Below, piece by piece: positions 62,617-64,000 of a DNA stretch of 64,000 nucleotides (position 1 is the stretch's first letter; each line of letters begins with the position of its first letter). The position numbers and the translations under genes are program-made. Location of the stretch: assembly GCF_964340395.1 (NCBI RefSeq), contig NC_135561.1, positions 372,501 to 436,500 on the forward strand, written 5' to 3'. The notes beneath the pieces were generated by a model. The model saw nothing but the letters and a program-made list of their open reading frames with translations. It searched no databases and was not told where the DNA came from. Source of the stretch: Glandiceps talaboti. Its lineage: Eukaryota; Hemichordata; Enteropneusta; Spengelidae.

Positions 62617-64000
62617 CTGTAAAGCAGTGAAGATCAATATGTAAAAGACGACATACAGAGAGAATATATATTTTGTATAAAATGACTGGTTTGTTGAAAG
62701 AAATGTGAATCATCGAATCTTTATAAAAAATGAAACAACAAACAAAATATTACAGTTGAAGATTTCATGCTTTATTTTACCCGGAATATGAAAAGATATT
62801 AGAAGTTTAATCTCATGTATACTTGGAAAAAACATGAGAAGGGAAAAAACAAATGAGTACAGTTTAAAAAATGCTAAAAATCAAATTTAAAAAAAGAAAA
62901 GAAAAAAAAGATATGTCATTGACTGACTGACTGACAGTCAGGATGGTATGTCATTATTTTATCTTCATATATGTCAGTGAGTCACTGGTAAGAATTAACA
63001 CTGACAGCATGGTATTGTTTCTCAATCTGTCAATGATACAATTAAGGGGGCTATCAATGACCCACTGCCTGGGAGCCATCAATAACTTACCTACAGTAGT
63101 CATCCCTTCCATCTTCATCCTCATCCTTCATGTACCAAGTTTCAAAATATCCAGGATCAAACCAAGTTTCTTCATCTTCATATTTGTAATTATTTTCATC
63201 CTCACCTGCTGTTCCTGCCAATGCACATGACAGAACCATGTCTAGACCACGTCCAACAACCCTTGAAGAATTGAATAGAATAAAATGTGTGTGAGCTCAT
63301 ATCTATACAGTCTAGTTAATAGCCAAGGTTCATTTCTCTTTTTTACTAATGTTATATGATTAGCAATGAACTATATTAAGCTGACATTGCAAGTGCATAT
63401 GTTCTCCATATGAACTAGTGTAAGAAAGAGACATCCTATAATTATTATTATTATTATTATTATTTAATTTCTTAAAAGCGCACTACACTACATCTCAGAG
63501 CTCTTTACACAACAAAGAGGATTGCATATAAAAGGTACCAAACAATAAAAAATAAAAAATTGACATATAATAAAGTACTAAAATGTGTCATACAAAAAAA
63601 ATGAAAAATAATTAATTATTAATTATAAACTAAACTATATTAACTATAAAACTTTTTCATACACTTTTGGTTGTAGAGTTATTTCAGGATTTAAAACCAC
63701 ATAAATTTCACAAAGTTAAAAATTGAAATTTGATTGGTCCATTTTTGCCTCATGGGACTTTAGCAGACATGCATATGTATTAGATGAACACTTAACATTC
63801 ATGAATCCTAAGTGTGCATTACTGATAAATACTCACATGATATTATATTATATTACTTATAGCTACCTGCAGTAATCATTAGCTGCACCCTGGCCTTGTA
63901 CATCGGCCCATCCATGAAACATAGCAGGATTACCCACATCATATATATCATACCGTCTTGGTGCAGGAGTTAGTTTCTGATCTACAAAATATTCAAAATT
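62451..64000 (-). CDS. 3' end of a gene with FG-GAP/VCBS-like DYCR modules (partial)
   Basis: Three exons in phase: 63981-63867 (start uncertain; open to the window edge), 63261-63091, 62616-62451 with TGA. Donors are GTAGCT and GTAAGT. Acceptors are attcttcaag and ctgctttacag. Each module has the form acidic loop, DYCR, then SC..AG: GWADVQGQGAANDYCR / VVGRGLDMVLSCALAG / YMKDEDEDGRDDYCR / CIGDQPTNTYVSCIKAG. DEDEDGRDD fits the DxDxDGxxD calcium loop of FG-GAP/VCBS beta-propeller repeats. The introns interrupt the Arg codon of DYCR in phase 2, so one exon equals one module. Conserved Cys suggests a secreted or surface protein. Function unknown; the 5' part is off the window. Confidence 0.7.
63091..63261 (-). 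CDS. DYCR gene, penultimate exon (one full module)
   Basis: 171 nt, phase 2 on both sides, 56 whole codons plus split Arg codons. Unusually acidic middle (GEDENN.., EDEE). Confidence 0.75.
63436..63530 (-). mobile_element. SINE/LINE 3' tail fragment
   Basis: (ATT)n followed by taatttcttaaaagcgcact and cagagctctttacac; minus-strand orientation, in an intron of the DYCR gene. Confidence 0.4.
63867..63981 (-). CDS. DYCR gene, exon at window edge
   Basis: A likely acceptor (gaatattttgtag) ends at 63982. The frame continues beyond it to the window end, so the start is not certain. Ends with AANDYC plus a split Arg codon. Confidence 0.6.

Noticed and set aside
62483-62713. 76-codon minus-strand frame at the DYCR gene 3' end
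   Set aside because: It reads through the ctttacag acceptor in a frame that does not fit the upstream exon; the spliced frame gives the expected DYCR continuation.

Overview
This is a eukaryotic nuclear window, dominated by tandem repeats and dead transposable elements, in which I could rebuild three minus-strand, intron-containing genes by matching splice sites and reading phase. The mix (a vertebrate-style MS4A tetraspan gene, an FkbM methyltransferase, LINE remnants with a 2A-like NPGP peptide, a Crypton-type tyrosine recombinase remnant, a tRNA-derived SINE, very many minisatellites, AT-rich DNA) suggests an invertebrate deuterostome such as a hemichordate or lancelet. That is inference; nothing here fixes the species.

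Layout. 1-9.5 kb is a 54-bp minisatellite of about 175 copies with higher-order block duplications. 10-11.85 kb is a 43-bp minisatellite. 12-14 kb holds old elements and a 40-bp array. 14.1-28.6 kb (minus) is a six-coding-exon gene of 501 codons: a type II membrane FkbM-type methyltransferase whose C-terminal half looks like a catalytically dead NodB/polysaccharide-deacetylase fold. Most of its introns carry a private minisatellite. 28.6-40 kb is gene-poor: an interstitial telomere repeat, short arrays, a LINE ORF1 remnant, a Crypton remnant and a short inverted-repeat transposon. The same transposon family also sits at 18.2 kb, and both copies have perfect 9-bp target duplications.

40.1-54.5 kb (minus) is an MS4A-like gene. 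Exons for TM3, TM4 and the C-terminus are single-copy (40.1-44.25 kb). The segment with promoter, start exon (TM1) and the 57-bp TM2 exon is repeated four times in tandem (about 2.0 kb units, nearly identical). All four cassettes could splice in phase to the same downstream exons, an alternative-first-exon layout. 54.5-61 kb is degenerate repeats, hairpins and dispersed repeat copies. 61.4-62.4 kb is a 39-bp minisatellite, and 62.45-64 kb (minus) is the 3' end of a gene built of FG-GAP/VCBS-like DYCR modules, cut by the window edge.

The three genes have no evident joint pathway. The methyltransferase probably acts in the Golgi lumen, the MS4A protein at a membrane, and the DYCR protein is probably extracellular. 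Most long open frames here are artefacts of repeat periods divisible by three.
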